From: Clostridia bacterium
Lineage (GTDB): Bacteria; Bacillota; Clostridia; Oscillospirales; Acutalibacteraceae
Reading direction: 5' to 3'
Assembly (NCBI GenBank): GCA_017544665.1
Contig: JAFYDS010000110.1
Location: 1 to 38,073 of the forward strand
Length of the DNA stretch: 38,073 bases
How positions within the stretch are numbered: position 1 is the stretch's first letter; the number at the start of each line of letters is the position of its first letter. The notes beneath the pieces are model-generated. The model saw only the letters and a list, made by a program, of their open reading frames with translations. It searched no databases and was not told the origin of the DNA. This document shows, piece after piece, positions 31,786 to 38,073 of this stretch. The translations under genes were made by a program, and so were the position numbers.

Positions 31786-32409
31786 TCAGCGGTTCCCGGA
31801 CTGCAGGTGCTCCCGCAGCCGGTTTTGGATCATGTCCAGAACGACCGGGTTGCGCCCGCCCATCGGTATGATGAAATCGGCAAATTTCTTGCTCGGTTCC
31901 ACAAAGGCGTCATGCATGGGCTTGACCGTGGCGAGGTACTGTTCGATCACGGAATCGAGCGATCGCCCTCGCTTCTTTGTGTCGCGTACGATCCTGCGCA
32001 GCACGCGCACGTCTGCATCGGTATCAACGTAGATCTTGATATCAAACAGTGCGCGCAGCGCAGGGTTTTCGAGGATCAGGATCCCATCCACTAAAATGAC
32101 CGGCGCAGGAGAAACGCGGCGTGTCTGTGCGGAGCGCGTTTGCTGTGTGTAGTCGTAAACGGGGCAGTCGATCTCCTGCCCTGCCTTGAGCGCCTGCAGA
32201 TGCGAGATCAAAAGTGTCGTTTCGAATGCGTCGGGATGGTCGTAGTTGCGTTTGCAGCGCTCCTCGAACGGGATATCGTCCTGCGCGAGATAGTAGTCGT
32301 CATGGTTGAGCACTGTGACTTCGTTTTGAAAGTCCTGCCTAAGCAGCTTCGTCAGGGTACTTTTGCCGCTGCCCGAACCGCCTGCAATGCCGATGATCAA
32401 AGTGTCCAT
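31786..32409 (-). CDS. udk: Uridine kinase
   Basis: A 207-residue P-loop kinase. It has Walker A GIAGGSGSGKST at residues 7-18, substrate motifs LNHDDYYLAQDDIPFEER and NYDHPDAFETTLL, VYDYTQQTRS, a VDGILIL strand and the lid RRIVRDTKKRGRS. This is the full uridine kinase pattern, converting uridine or cytidine to the monophosphate with ATP or GTP. The ATG 32407-32409 has GGAGG seven bases upstream; a longer frame runs into the permease gene and is rejected. It starts 17 bases after the permease stop, so it is the last gene of the nucleoside uptake operon and would trap imported nucleosides. Confidence 0.95.
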   Translation of the reverse strand: MDTLIIGIAGGSGSGKSTLTKLLRQDFQNEVTVLNHDDYYLAQDDIPFEERCKRNYDHPDAFETTLLISHLQALKAGQEIDCPVYDYTQQTRSAQTRRVSPAPVILVDGILILENPALRALFDIKIYVDTDADVRVLRRIVRDTKKRGRSLDSVIEQYLATVKPMHDAFVEPSKKFADFIIPMGGRNPVVLDMIQNRLREHLQSGNR

Positions 32410-32426
32410 AGCGTCACCTCCGGCCG

Positions 32427-33434
32427 TTATCTTGCGCCCTTGTCGTAGGGGATTCCCTCTGCTTTCGGTGCGCGGGATTTCTTGGACGTGAACGCGAGCA
32501 CGATCAGCGTGATCAGATACGGGAACAGACGGTAAACGTGCGAACTGACGCCGATCTGTGTGAGCCAGGCGACGCCGTCGCCGTTGAGGTCGATCGTGGA
32601 ATAGGATGCCGCGATACACTTGAACAAGCCGAACAGGACCGCGGAAAATGCAATATTGCCCGGCGTCCAGTTGCCGAAGATCATGACCGCCAACGCCAGA
32701 AAGCCGAAGCCTGCCACCTCCCCGGTGGAAGAGCAGCCGGATGTGCCGAGCGCATAGATGAAGCCGCCGATGCCGGCAAGCGCGCCGGAAATGGTCGTGC
32801 CGACATAACGCGTTCTTGCAACGTTGATGCCGAGCGAATCCGCCGCCTGCGGATTTTCGCCGCAGGCCCGCAGCCGCAGACCGAAGCGCGTTTTATACAG
32901 CAGCACGGAGAGCACGACGAAGAGCACGATGCACACGTACGTGGAAAGATATACCTTGTTCAAAAACAGCTCGCCGAAGAAGCCGATGTCCTGTTCCTTC
33001 GGAATGCCAAAGGTGCTCTTCTTGATCATGAACCAGGTCGCAGACGATTGCGGAATACGCAAAACGTTCTGCTTTGCAAGCACATTGATCAGGAACAAAA
33101 CGAGCGCCGGCGCGAGCAGGTTCAGCGCCGTGCCGCCGATGGTCTGATCCGCCTTGAGACTGACTGCGGAAAACGACAGCAGCAGCGAGAACAGTGCACC
33201 GAAGAAGGCACAGATCACCATCGTGAGCAACAGCAGCCATTGACCGGACTGCGGTGTGAAAAGCGTCCCCTCCTGCATATACTTCACGAACAGGACGCCA
33301 ACGAAGGCGCCGAAGATCATGATACCTTCCAGCGCGAGATTGATGATACCGCTGCGTTCGGCAAAGACGCCGGCCAGCGCGACTATCATCAGAGGGATCG
33401 CATAAGTGAGGGTTTGCTGAATCAGGAATACCAT
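32427..33434 (-). CDS. Nucleoside ABC transporter permease (BMP type), second subunit
   Basis: A 335-residue membrane protein with eight to ten hydrophobic helices. The start MVFLIQQTLTYAIPLMIVALAGVFAERSGIINLALEGIMIFGAF is characteristic of the BMP/nucleoside and simple-sugar ABC permease family (Bacillus NupQ/YufQ-like). Later blocks LKADQTIGGTALNLLAPAL and RLRACGENPQAADSLGINVARTRY contain the EAA-like loop contacting the ATPase. The ATG overlaps the TAA-ward end of its operon partner: start and stop share one base with the upstream permease (TAATG arrangement), so the two are translationally coupled. With the larger permease it would form the membrane channel. Confidence 0.93.
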   Translation of the reverse strand: MVFLIQQTLTYAIPLMIVALAGVFAERSGIINLALEGIMIFGAFVGVLFVKYMQEGTLFTPQSGQWLLLLTMVICAFFGALFSLLLSFSAVSLKADQTIGGTALNLLAPALVLFLINVLAKQNVLRIPQSSATWFMIKKSTFGIPKEQDIGFFGELFLNKVYLSTYVCIVLFVVLSVLLYKTRFGLRLRACGENPQAADSLGINVARTRYVGTTISGALAGIGGFIYALGTSGCSSTGEVAGFGFLALAVMIFGNWTPGNIAFSAVLFGLFKCIAASYSTIDLNGDGVAWLTQIGVSSHVYRLFPYLITLIVLAFTSKKSRAPKAEGIPYDKGAR

Positions 33435-34717
33435 TACGCGCTCGCCTCCTTTCCGCTTTCTTCGTCCGCCGGGTCGGGCGGCGATGCGGCTTGCGGGGGC
33501 GTTTTCTGCTTTTTATGAAACAGCTTGAGCTGTCCGCTGATCAGCATACGGATCATCAGCGAAAACGCGCTGAGATAGACGATGATGGCGATGATAATAT
33601 CCGTCAGATATTCGTTGTAGGTCGTCAAATTCTTGATCTGCAGACCCGAGATGTTCAGCATAGACATAAACACGCCGCTGAAGATCACGGCCAGCGGATT
33701 GTTCGCCGCAAGCAGCGCCACAGGGATGCCGTTGAAACCGACTGCCGGCAGCGTCTGGTACGTGGACCAATAAAACTCCGTGTTGCCGGAAAGGTAATAC
33801 AGCGCGGCTGCACAGCCGGCCAGCGCGCCGGCGATCGCCATGGAGATCACAATATCGCGTTTGTCGTTGATGCCGGCGTATTTCGCCGCGTAGCGGTTGG
33901 AACCGACGGTCTTCAATTCAAAGCCGAACGTCGTTTTTGTCATAAAGATGTACACGAGCACGGCGATGAGAATGGCGATCAGGATACCGCCGTTGACCTG
34001 CGAGCCCGGGAAGATCTTGTCCAAAAACAGCTTGGACGTTACAACGCCGTTGGACGACGTTTTGCAGACGTAGCCGATTTTGCCGGATTCCGCTGCGTTT
34101 TTAAGCTCGTTGTGCGCGTCGAAGAACCACGTTACAAGATTGGCGGCAATCCAGTTGGTCATAATACAGGCAATCACTTCATTGATATTGAGCAATGATT
34201 TGAGCAGTCCCGGAATCGAGCCCCAGAGCGCGCCCGCGACGGCGCCGGCTAAAAATGCCAGAAGCCAGATCAGCGCGGCAGGCACCTTCTCTGACGGAAT
34301 GCTCAGCGCAACATACAGCGTCGCCGCCGTTCCCATCAGAAACTGGCCGGGCGCGCCGATGTTGAACAGCCCCGTTTTGAACGCCACCGCGACGGAAAGC
34401 CCGGTCAAAATCAGCGGCGTCGCGCGGAAGAGCATATCGCCGATACTGACGGCGTTGAACCCAAATGTCAATCCGCCGAGCGCATTGCGTCCGGTACTGA
34501 AGATGCCAAAGAAGACGAGACGAACGCCTTCCCACGCGCTCTTCATCGTGATAGAATCGTTCAGTGCCGCAACGAGAACGATGATAACGCTGCCGAGCGC
34601 CATGCCGATCGCGATGGAAACGAGGGAGGCGATCACTGTACGCGTGCCTTCGCGTTTCAAAAAGGACGGACGCGTACTCTTTTGCAGCAAGGGCGAAACC
34701 GCGTTATGCTTTGCCAT
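33434..34717 (-). CDS. Nucleoside ABC transporter permease (BMP type), first subunit
   Basis: A 427-residue membrane protein (Bacillus NupP/YufP-like). A charged N-terminal stretch is followed by about ten hydrophobic segments. The family blocks are ATPLILTGLSVAVAFKTGLFNIGAPGQFLMG, LNINEVIACIMTNWIA and FGFELKTVGSNRYAAKYAGI, the last being the coupling loop to the ATPase. The C-terminal tail is Pro- and Glu-rich (KTPPQAASPPDPADEESGKE). The ATG 34715-34717 has GGAGG nine bases upstream and lies 14 bases inside the end of the ATPase gene; an upstream in-frame extension lies entirely within the ATPase gene and is rejected. The two permeases and the ATPase form one complex. Confidence 0.93.
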   Translation of the reverse strand: MAKHNAVSPLLQKSTRPSFLKREGTRTVIASLVSIAIGMALGSVIIVLVAALNDSITMKSAWEGVRLVFFGIFSTGRNALGGLTFGFNAVSIGDMLFRATPLILTGLSVAVAFKTGLFNIGAPGQFLMGTAATLYVALSIPSEKVPAALIWLLAFLAGAVAGALWGSIPGLLKSLLNINEVIACIMTNWIAANLVTWFFDAHNELKNAAESGKIGYVCKTSSNGVVTSKLFLDKIFPGSQVNGGILIAILIAVLVYIFMTKTTFGFELKTVGSNRYAAKYAGINDKRDIVISMAIAGALAGCAAALYYLSGNTEFYWSTYQTLPAVGFNGIPVALLAANNPLAVIFSGVFMSMLNISGLQIKNLTTYNEYLTDIIIAIIVYLSAFSLMIRMLISGQLKLFHKKQKTPPQAASPPDPADEESGKEASA

Positions 34718-36257
34718 GGTGCGTTTCCTCCTTCCCGTCGCGCTTTGCTCCGGACATATAAAGTCCCATTTCTTCCACTGTCGTTTGCTTTGGGTCCAGC
34801 TCGCCGACAATCTCGCCCTCATACATGACGAGAATGCGATCGGACAGGCTCATGACTTCTTCAAGCTCAAGCGATACAAGCAGGATCGCTCTGCCCTTGT
34901 CCCGTTCCGCAACGAGCCGCGCGTGGATGTTTTCGATCGCGCCGACATCCAGACCGCGCGTGGGCTGGACGGCAATCAGAAGCGGCTTCTCACGGTCGAG
35001 CTCGCGGGCAATGATCGCTTTTTGCTGGTTGCCGCCGGACATGCTGCGCGCCGTCGTTACAGCGCCCTGTCCGCTGCGCACGTCGAACCGCTCGATCAGG
35101 TCGTCTGCATACTTGCGCACTTCGTCAAACTTGATGAATCCGCAGCGTTGGAACCGCTTTTCCTTGAACCGCTGCAGCACCATGTTCTCTTCGAGCCGTT
35201 CGCCGAGCACCAGCCCGTGTTTGTGTCTGTCCTCCGGGATATGCGCGAGCCCGGCGTCGCTCTTTTTCCGGATCGACGCGTGGGTGATCTCCCTACCGCA
35301 CAGGGTGATCTTGCCGCCCGAAATGCGGTCGAGACCGGTCAGCCCGTTGATCAGCTCGGTCTGCCCATTGCCGTCGATGCCGGAGATGCACAGGATCTCA
35401 CCCGCGTGCACGTCGAAGCTGACGTTTTTCACTGCGTCGTGCTTATAAAGGCGGGAGGGAACGCAAAGATTCTCCACCTTCATCACGGTTTTGCCGGGCT
35501 TTGCCGGCGTCTTTTCAACTTCCAGCTGCACAGGCCTGCCGACCATCATGGTGGAGAGTTCTTCTTTTGTGACGTCCGCCGTGTTGACCGTGCCGATGAA
35601 TTTGCCTTTGCGCAGTACCGTCACGCGGTCGGCAACCGCCATGATCTCGTTGAGCTTGTGCGTGATAAAGAGAATACTCTTTCCTTCCCTGGCAAGGCCG
35701 CGCATGACGTCCATCAGCTCGTCGATCTCCTGCGGCGTCAGCACGGCGGTCGGTTCGTCGAAGATCAGTATCTCGTTCTTCCGATACAGCATCTTCAAAA
35801 TCTCGACTTTTTGCTGCATTCCGACCGTGATATCCTCGATTTTCGCGTTGACGTCCACCTTCAGCCCGTATTTTTCCGAAAGGGCAAGCACCTGTTTTTT
35901 GGCGTCCTTTTTTTGCAAAAATCCAAGTTTCGTCGTCTCCGCACCGAGGATGATGTTATCGAGTACCGTAAACACGTCGATCAGTTTGAAATGCTGATGC
36001 ACCATCCCGATACCGAGTGCGGTCGCGTCGTTCGGGTCCTTGATCCGAACCTCTTTTCCTTCTTTTTTGATTACGCCGCCGTCCGGCTGGTACAGACCGA
36101 ACAGCACGCTCATCAGCGTTGATTTCCCGGCGCCGTTTTCGCCAAGCAGCGCGTGAATCTCTCCGCGCCGCAGCTGCAGCGTGATATCGTCGTTGGCCTT
36201 GATGCCGGGAAACTCCTTCGTGATGTGCAGCATTTCGATCACATAATCGTTTTCCAT
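34704..36257 (-). CDS. Nucleoside ABC transporter ATPase with two ABC domains
   Basis: A 517-residue protein (RbsA/NupO-like layout). Domain 1 has Walker A GENGAGKST at 39-47, a signature region ITVGMQQKVEILK (the LSGGQ equivalent is divergent, as in this family) and Walker B ILIFDEPTAVLTP. Domain 2 has a degenerate P-loop GIDGNGQTELING, a good signature SMSGGNQQKAIIAREL and LIAVQPTRGLDVGA. The two domains are joined around residue 240. It would power uptake of nucleosides bound by the BMP lipoprotein. Its start lies 77 bases after the lipoprotein stop, with a terminator-like hairpin between, so it is expressed at a lower level than the lipoprotein. Confidence 0.95.
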   Translation of the reverse strand: MENDYVIEMLHITKEFPGIKANDDITLQLRRGEIHALLGENGAGKSTLMSVLFGLYQPDGGVIKKEGKEVRIKDPNDATALGIGMVHQHFKLIDVFTVLDNIILGAETTKLGFLQKKDAKKQVLALSEKYGLKVDVNAKIEDITVGMQQKVEILKMLYRKNEILIFDEPTAVLTPQEIDELMDVMRGLAREGKSILFITHKLNEIMAVADRVTVLRKGKFIGTVNTADVTKEELSTMMVGRPVQLEVEKTPAKPGKTVMKVENLCVPSRLYKHDAVKNVSFDVHAGEILCISGIDGNGQTELINGLTGLDRISGGKITLCGREITHASIRKKSDAGLAHIPEDRHKHGLVLGERLEENMVLQRFKEKRFQRCGFIKFDEVRKYADDLIERFDVRSGQGAVTTARSMSGGNQQKAIIARELDREKPLLIAVQPTRGLDVGAIENIHARLVAERDKGRAILLVSLELEEVMSLSDRILVMYEGEIVGELDPKQTTVEEMGLYMSGAKRDGKEETHHGKA

Positions 36258-36287
36258 GATCTCACATCCGTTGCGATAGTTTTGATA

Positions 36288-36320
36288 GAAAAATTGCGGG
36301 GAGGCAAGAAGCTTCCCCGC
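36288..36320 (-). terminator. Attenuating terminator between BMP lipoprotein and ATPase genes
   Basis: A 10-bp stem with one G-T pair (GCGGGGARGC, five-base loop) is followed by AATTTTT on the minus strand, directly after the lipoprotein stop. Partial termination here would yield excess binding protein over transporter complex. Confidence 0.75.
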
Positions 36321-36334
36321 AGATGATGGAATGG

Positions 36335-37501
36335 TTACGCGATGAAGTTGATGGTAACGTTCGTCGCCGTTTCGTTGAAGCCGTTCAAACCGGTGTAATC
36401 GTCGTCGACCACAAGACTGCCGTCCTTGAGGGAAGCGAGCAGGGCGTTGTAATCTTCGATCGAGAAGTTCGCAAGGCTCCAGGTGTCGGTGGGCAGACCC
36501 ACAGCGTCTTCCGCGGCGCCGAGGACGGTGCCGGCCGGATCGAGCTCGTCAAACTTATCGGTGTAGAACTTGTCGAGCGCAAACATAACGGATTCGCGCA
36601 GGCCCTTCGTCGCGGAGGTGATGACCGTGTCGCTCTGGCTGGACTGGTCAACGTCAACGCCGATGACATACGCATCGTTCGCGCCGGCCGCTTCAAACGC
36701 GGACTGGCACATGGAACCGCCGCAGGCAAAGATGACTTCCGTACCGTTGGTGTACCAGCCGTTGAGCATCGTCTGCAGGTCGGGAGATGAGCTGAAGCTG
36801 GAGCCATAGAGCCAGCTGAAGTTCATGTCAACCTTGACGTCCATTTCCTTGGCAGCCGCTTCAGCGCCCTGGACAAAGCCGTAGCCGAATCTGCAGCAGG
36901 CAGGATTCTCTCCGCCGCCGCCGCCGGAGAAGCCAAGCTTGGTATAGCCTTCCTTCACAGCCGCATAACCGGCCAGGAAGCCGGACTGCTCTTCGCGGAA
37001 GGAGATGGGCGCAACGTTTGCAAGGATGTTGCCGTCGACGCCGTTCAGGGCATAGCCGTCAATAAAGACAAACTTGATGTCGGTGAACTCGCTTGCCGCC
37101 TTCACAAGCGCGGTCTCCTGCAGGAAACCGGCGCAGATGATGATCTTCGCGCCTGCGTCCGCAGCGGCCTTCATAGCGTTGTAGCGGTCGTCGTCGGTCG
37201 CTTCGCTGCCGTTGGCGGGCTGATAATACTTATAGGTCTTTCCGTTCTCATAGCCGTATCTTTTGACACCTTCCCAGGTGCCCTGGTTGAAGGACTGGTC
37301 CTTGAGCTGACCGACGTCCGTCACGAACGCGATCTCATAGGTGCCGTCCGCGGATTCAAGATCGTCCGCGACCGCGTCGTAATCAAAAGCGACGTTTTCC
37401 GGCGTGTTCGGTTCGTCCGGTGTCGGCGCTTTCTTGCACGCGGCAAGAACAACGCAGCAGATCAGCGAGAGAACAAGCAGCATTGCAAGTATTTTTTTCA
37501 T
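36335..37501 (-). CDS. BMP-family nucleoside-binding lipoprotein
   Basis: A 388-residue lipoprotein. The signal MKKILAMLLVLSLICCVVLAAC ends in the lipobox LAAC with the lipidated Cys22, followed by a Pro/Glu-rich linker (KKAPTPDEPNTPEN). The BMP (Med/PnrA) fold follows, with IAFVTDVGQLKDQSFNQGTWEGV at its start, then AGAKIIICAGFLQETALVKAA, DIKFVFIDGYA, FREEQSGFLAGYAAV, GFSGGGGG near residue 195, FACGGSMCQSAFEAA and VIGVDVDQSSQSDTVITSATKGL. These match purine nucleoside binding proteins. GGAGG lies eight bases before the ATG. It is first in the operon and should deliver nucleosides to the ABC transporter encoded downstream. Confidence 0.95.
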   Translation of the reverse strand: MKKILAMLLVLSLICCVVLAACKKAPTPDEPNTPENVAFDYDAVADDLESADGTYEIAFVTDVGQLKDQSFNQGTWEGVKRYGYENGKTYKYYQPANGSEATDDDRYNAMKAAADAGAKIIICAGFLQETALVKAASEFTDIKFVFIDGYALNGVDGNILANVAPISFREEQSGFLAGYAAVKEGYTKLGFSGGGGGENPACCRFGYGFVQGAEAAAKEMDVKVDMNFSWLYGSSFSSSPDLQTMLNGWYTNGTEVIFACGGSMCQSAFEAAGANDAYVIGVDVDQSSQSDTVITSATKGLRESVMFALDKFYTDKFDELDPAGTVLGAAEDAVGLPTDTWSLANFSIEDYNALLASLKDGSLVVDDDYTGLNGFNETATNVTINFIA

Positions 37502-37554
37502 AGGTTTTTCCTCCTGAGTTTTTATTGTATCAGCAGAACGCTGTTTACAAGATT

Positions 37555-37583
37555 ATCATATCATAAACGAAATAGGAAATCAA
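37555..37583 (-). promoter_or_regulatory. Candidate promoter of the nucleoside operon
   Basis: On the minus strand TTGATT is followed by a 17-base spacer and TATGAT, with TG one base before the -10. An overlapping alternative (TGATACAAT nearer the gene) has no good -35 at normal spacing. The leader would be about 50 bases, too short for a purine riboswitch. Confidence 0.55.
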
Positions 37584-37702
37584 TAGATTGCGGCAGCAAA
37601 TCGCAGATATTTTGCTTTGCAGGCTGCGACAATACAACGTCGACTGCACGACTGTTATGACTAAATCGCACCTGCAATTACGCTAGTACTACTTTCATTG
37701 GT

Positions 37703-37815
37703 AAAAATGAGGGGGATCGATTCTCGGCGCGACCTGCGCGCCTCGGTCATTCGTGGCCACGACAATCCACCGGACTGTCGCTCTGTACCGCTCCTGCTCC
37801 CCCCAGATCATTTCT
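37703..37815. repeat. GC-rich structured block with imperfect terminal inverted repeats
   Basis: An abrupt GC-rich island in AT-rich surroundings. Its ends read AAATGAGGGGG and CCCCCCAGATCATTT, which are inverted copies with a three-base insertion. Inside are GGCGCG-5-CGCGCC, a 12-base palindrome TCGTGGCCACGA and CGACA/TGTCG. Its left end shares ATGAGGGGGATCGA with the T-arm of the neighbouring tRNA-like copy. It looks like a small dispersed structured repeat, not a gene. Confidence 0.5.
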
Positions 37816-37828
37816 TAAAAAACAGCAA

Positions 37829-37859
37829 CAAAAAAGTACCTGCCGTTTCGCAGGTACTT
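37829..37859 (-). terminator. Terminator after tRNA-Ala-like copy 2
   Basis: A perfect 10-bp stem (AAGTACCTGC, six-base loop) is followed by six T on the minus strand, five bases after the CCA of the tRNA-like sequence. The same arrangement is found at copy 1. Confidence 0.85.
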
Positions 37860-37860
37860 C

Positions 37861-37946
37861 TTTCTGGTGGAGATGAGGGGGATCGAACCCCTTACCTCTT
37901 GAATGCCATTCAAGCGCTCTCACAACACACGAGGAAACGCACCCCA
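37861..37946 (-). repeat. tRNA-Ala(GGC)-derived element, copy 2
   Basis: The same design as copy 1. On the minus strand it has an intact anticodon stem-loop with GGC, T-arm AGGGG-TTCGATC-CCCCT, acceptor 3' strand CATCTCC, A and an encoded CCA. The D-arm has degenerated (TTGTGAGAGCG in place of CTGGGAGAGCG), and no complementary 5' acceptor exists upstream. About 80 bases align with copy 1 without gaps, including the non-tRNA stretch GTGCGTTTCC..GTGTG. This copy is closer to a tRNA at its 3' end and copy 1 at its D-loop, so both come from one fuller ancestor. Confidence 0.75.
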
Positions 37947-37955
37947 CATAGAACA

Positions 37956-37969
37956 AAGGTTGCAACCTT
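37956..37969. repeat. Perfect 14-base palindrome
   Basis: AAGGTTGCAACCTT lies between a candidate minus-strand promoter and tRNA-like copy 2. It could be an operator for a dimeric regulator or the first hairpin of the transcript. Confidence 0.45.
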
Positions 37970-37988
37970 ACATTTCACCTTTACTTTT

Positions 37989-38017
37989 TTTATAATTCGT
38001 TTGCCTTTTGCTTGCAA
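37989..38017 (-). promoter_or_regulatory. Candidate promoter upstream of tRNA-like copy 2
   Basis: On the minus strand TTGCAA is followed by a 17-base spacer and TATAAA in AT-rich DNA. A transcript starting near 37982 and ending at the terminator would be about 150 bases and contain the palindrome and the tRNA-like domain. No coding gene lies between 37502 and the window's right end. Confidence 0.45.
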
Positions 38018-38073
38018 AATTTCTCTTTCTGATGTAGAATAATGTAACCGCTTCCTCCGTAACGTGCCGCGGC

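Noticed and set aside
37502..37700. A purine riboswitch before the BMP lipoprotein gene
   Set aside because: The likely leader is only about 50 bases, and I could not find the conserved purine aptamer core or a paired terminator.
38021..38040. A third tRNA-like repeat copy at the right edge
   Set aside because: Only CTTTCTGATG and a few further bases match copy 1; the similarity is too short to support.
37698..38042. A 114-codon plus-strand frame containing GDEGDRTPYLLNAIQALSQ
   Set aside because: This peptide is simply the antisense of a tRNA-Ala T-arm and anticodon arm, a known source of spurious proteins.

Overview
The window looks like a chromosomal segment from a GC-rich, low-oxygen Firmicute, most likely an Oscillospirales/Ruminococcaceae-type gut clostridium. 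This is inferred from strong AGGAGG-type ribosome binding sites, sigma-A promoters with AT-rich cores in GC-rich DNA, a lipobox lipoprotein feeding a BMP-type ABC transporter, GPH-type sugar transporters, and many cytoplasmic glycosidases. No rRNA, integrase, phage gene or CRISPR array is visible.

Region 1 (about 1-19.6 kb, all on the minus strand) is a carbohydrate catabolic locus of 15 genes. Reading in the direction of transcription it has a large GH106-like glycosidase, a metallophosphoesterase, an endonuclease/exonuclease/phosphatase-fold enzyme, a GPH/MFS transporter, a PfkB kinase, an alpha/beta hydrolase, a Gfo/Idh/MocA dehydrogenase with a catalytic-type Tyr, three xylose-isomerase-like TIM-barrel proteins, a second Gfo/Idh/MocA dehydrogenase with a catalytic-type His, a secreted metallophosphoesterase, a GH63/MGH1-like glucosidase, a GH38 alpha-mannosidase and the start of a GH3 beta-glycosidase that runs off the left edge. 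Two good promoters are visible, one before the GH106-like gene and one before the transporter. Two NAD(P)-dependent sugar dehydrogenases with three isomerase-like proteins, beside conventional hydrolases, suggest a redox (3-keto-glycoside or inositol-like) route working with hydrolytic trimming. This is the most interesting hypothesis in the window, and it is an inference.

Region 2 (19.6-23.2 kb, minus strand) holds a small secreted protein of unknown function with its own promoter and terminator, then an OmpR-family response regulator and a multi-pass histidine kinase. TTAA-centred boxes repeating every 11 bp lie just upstream of the -35 elements of both the regulator operon and the small secreted gene. 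They are a candidate shared operator.

Region 3 (23.4-31.7 kb, plus strand) is a seven-gene operon: a secreted GH3 enzyme with permuted domain order, a secreted lipase-like protein, a secreted SGNH hydrolase, a nitroreductase, an alpha/beta hydrolase, an aldo/keto reductase and a second GPH transporter. It ends in a strong bidirectional terminator.

Region 4 (31.7-38.07 kb, minus strand) is a nucleoside uptake and salvage operon: BMP lipoprotein, a terminator-like attenuator, a double ABC ATPase, two permeases and uridine kinase. It is bracketed by two direct copies of a roughly 80-bp element, each holding the 3' two thirds of a tRNA-Ala(GGC) followed by a terminator but no 5' half. The right copy has its own candidate promoter and sits next to a GC-rich, hairpin-rich block of about 110 bp.
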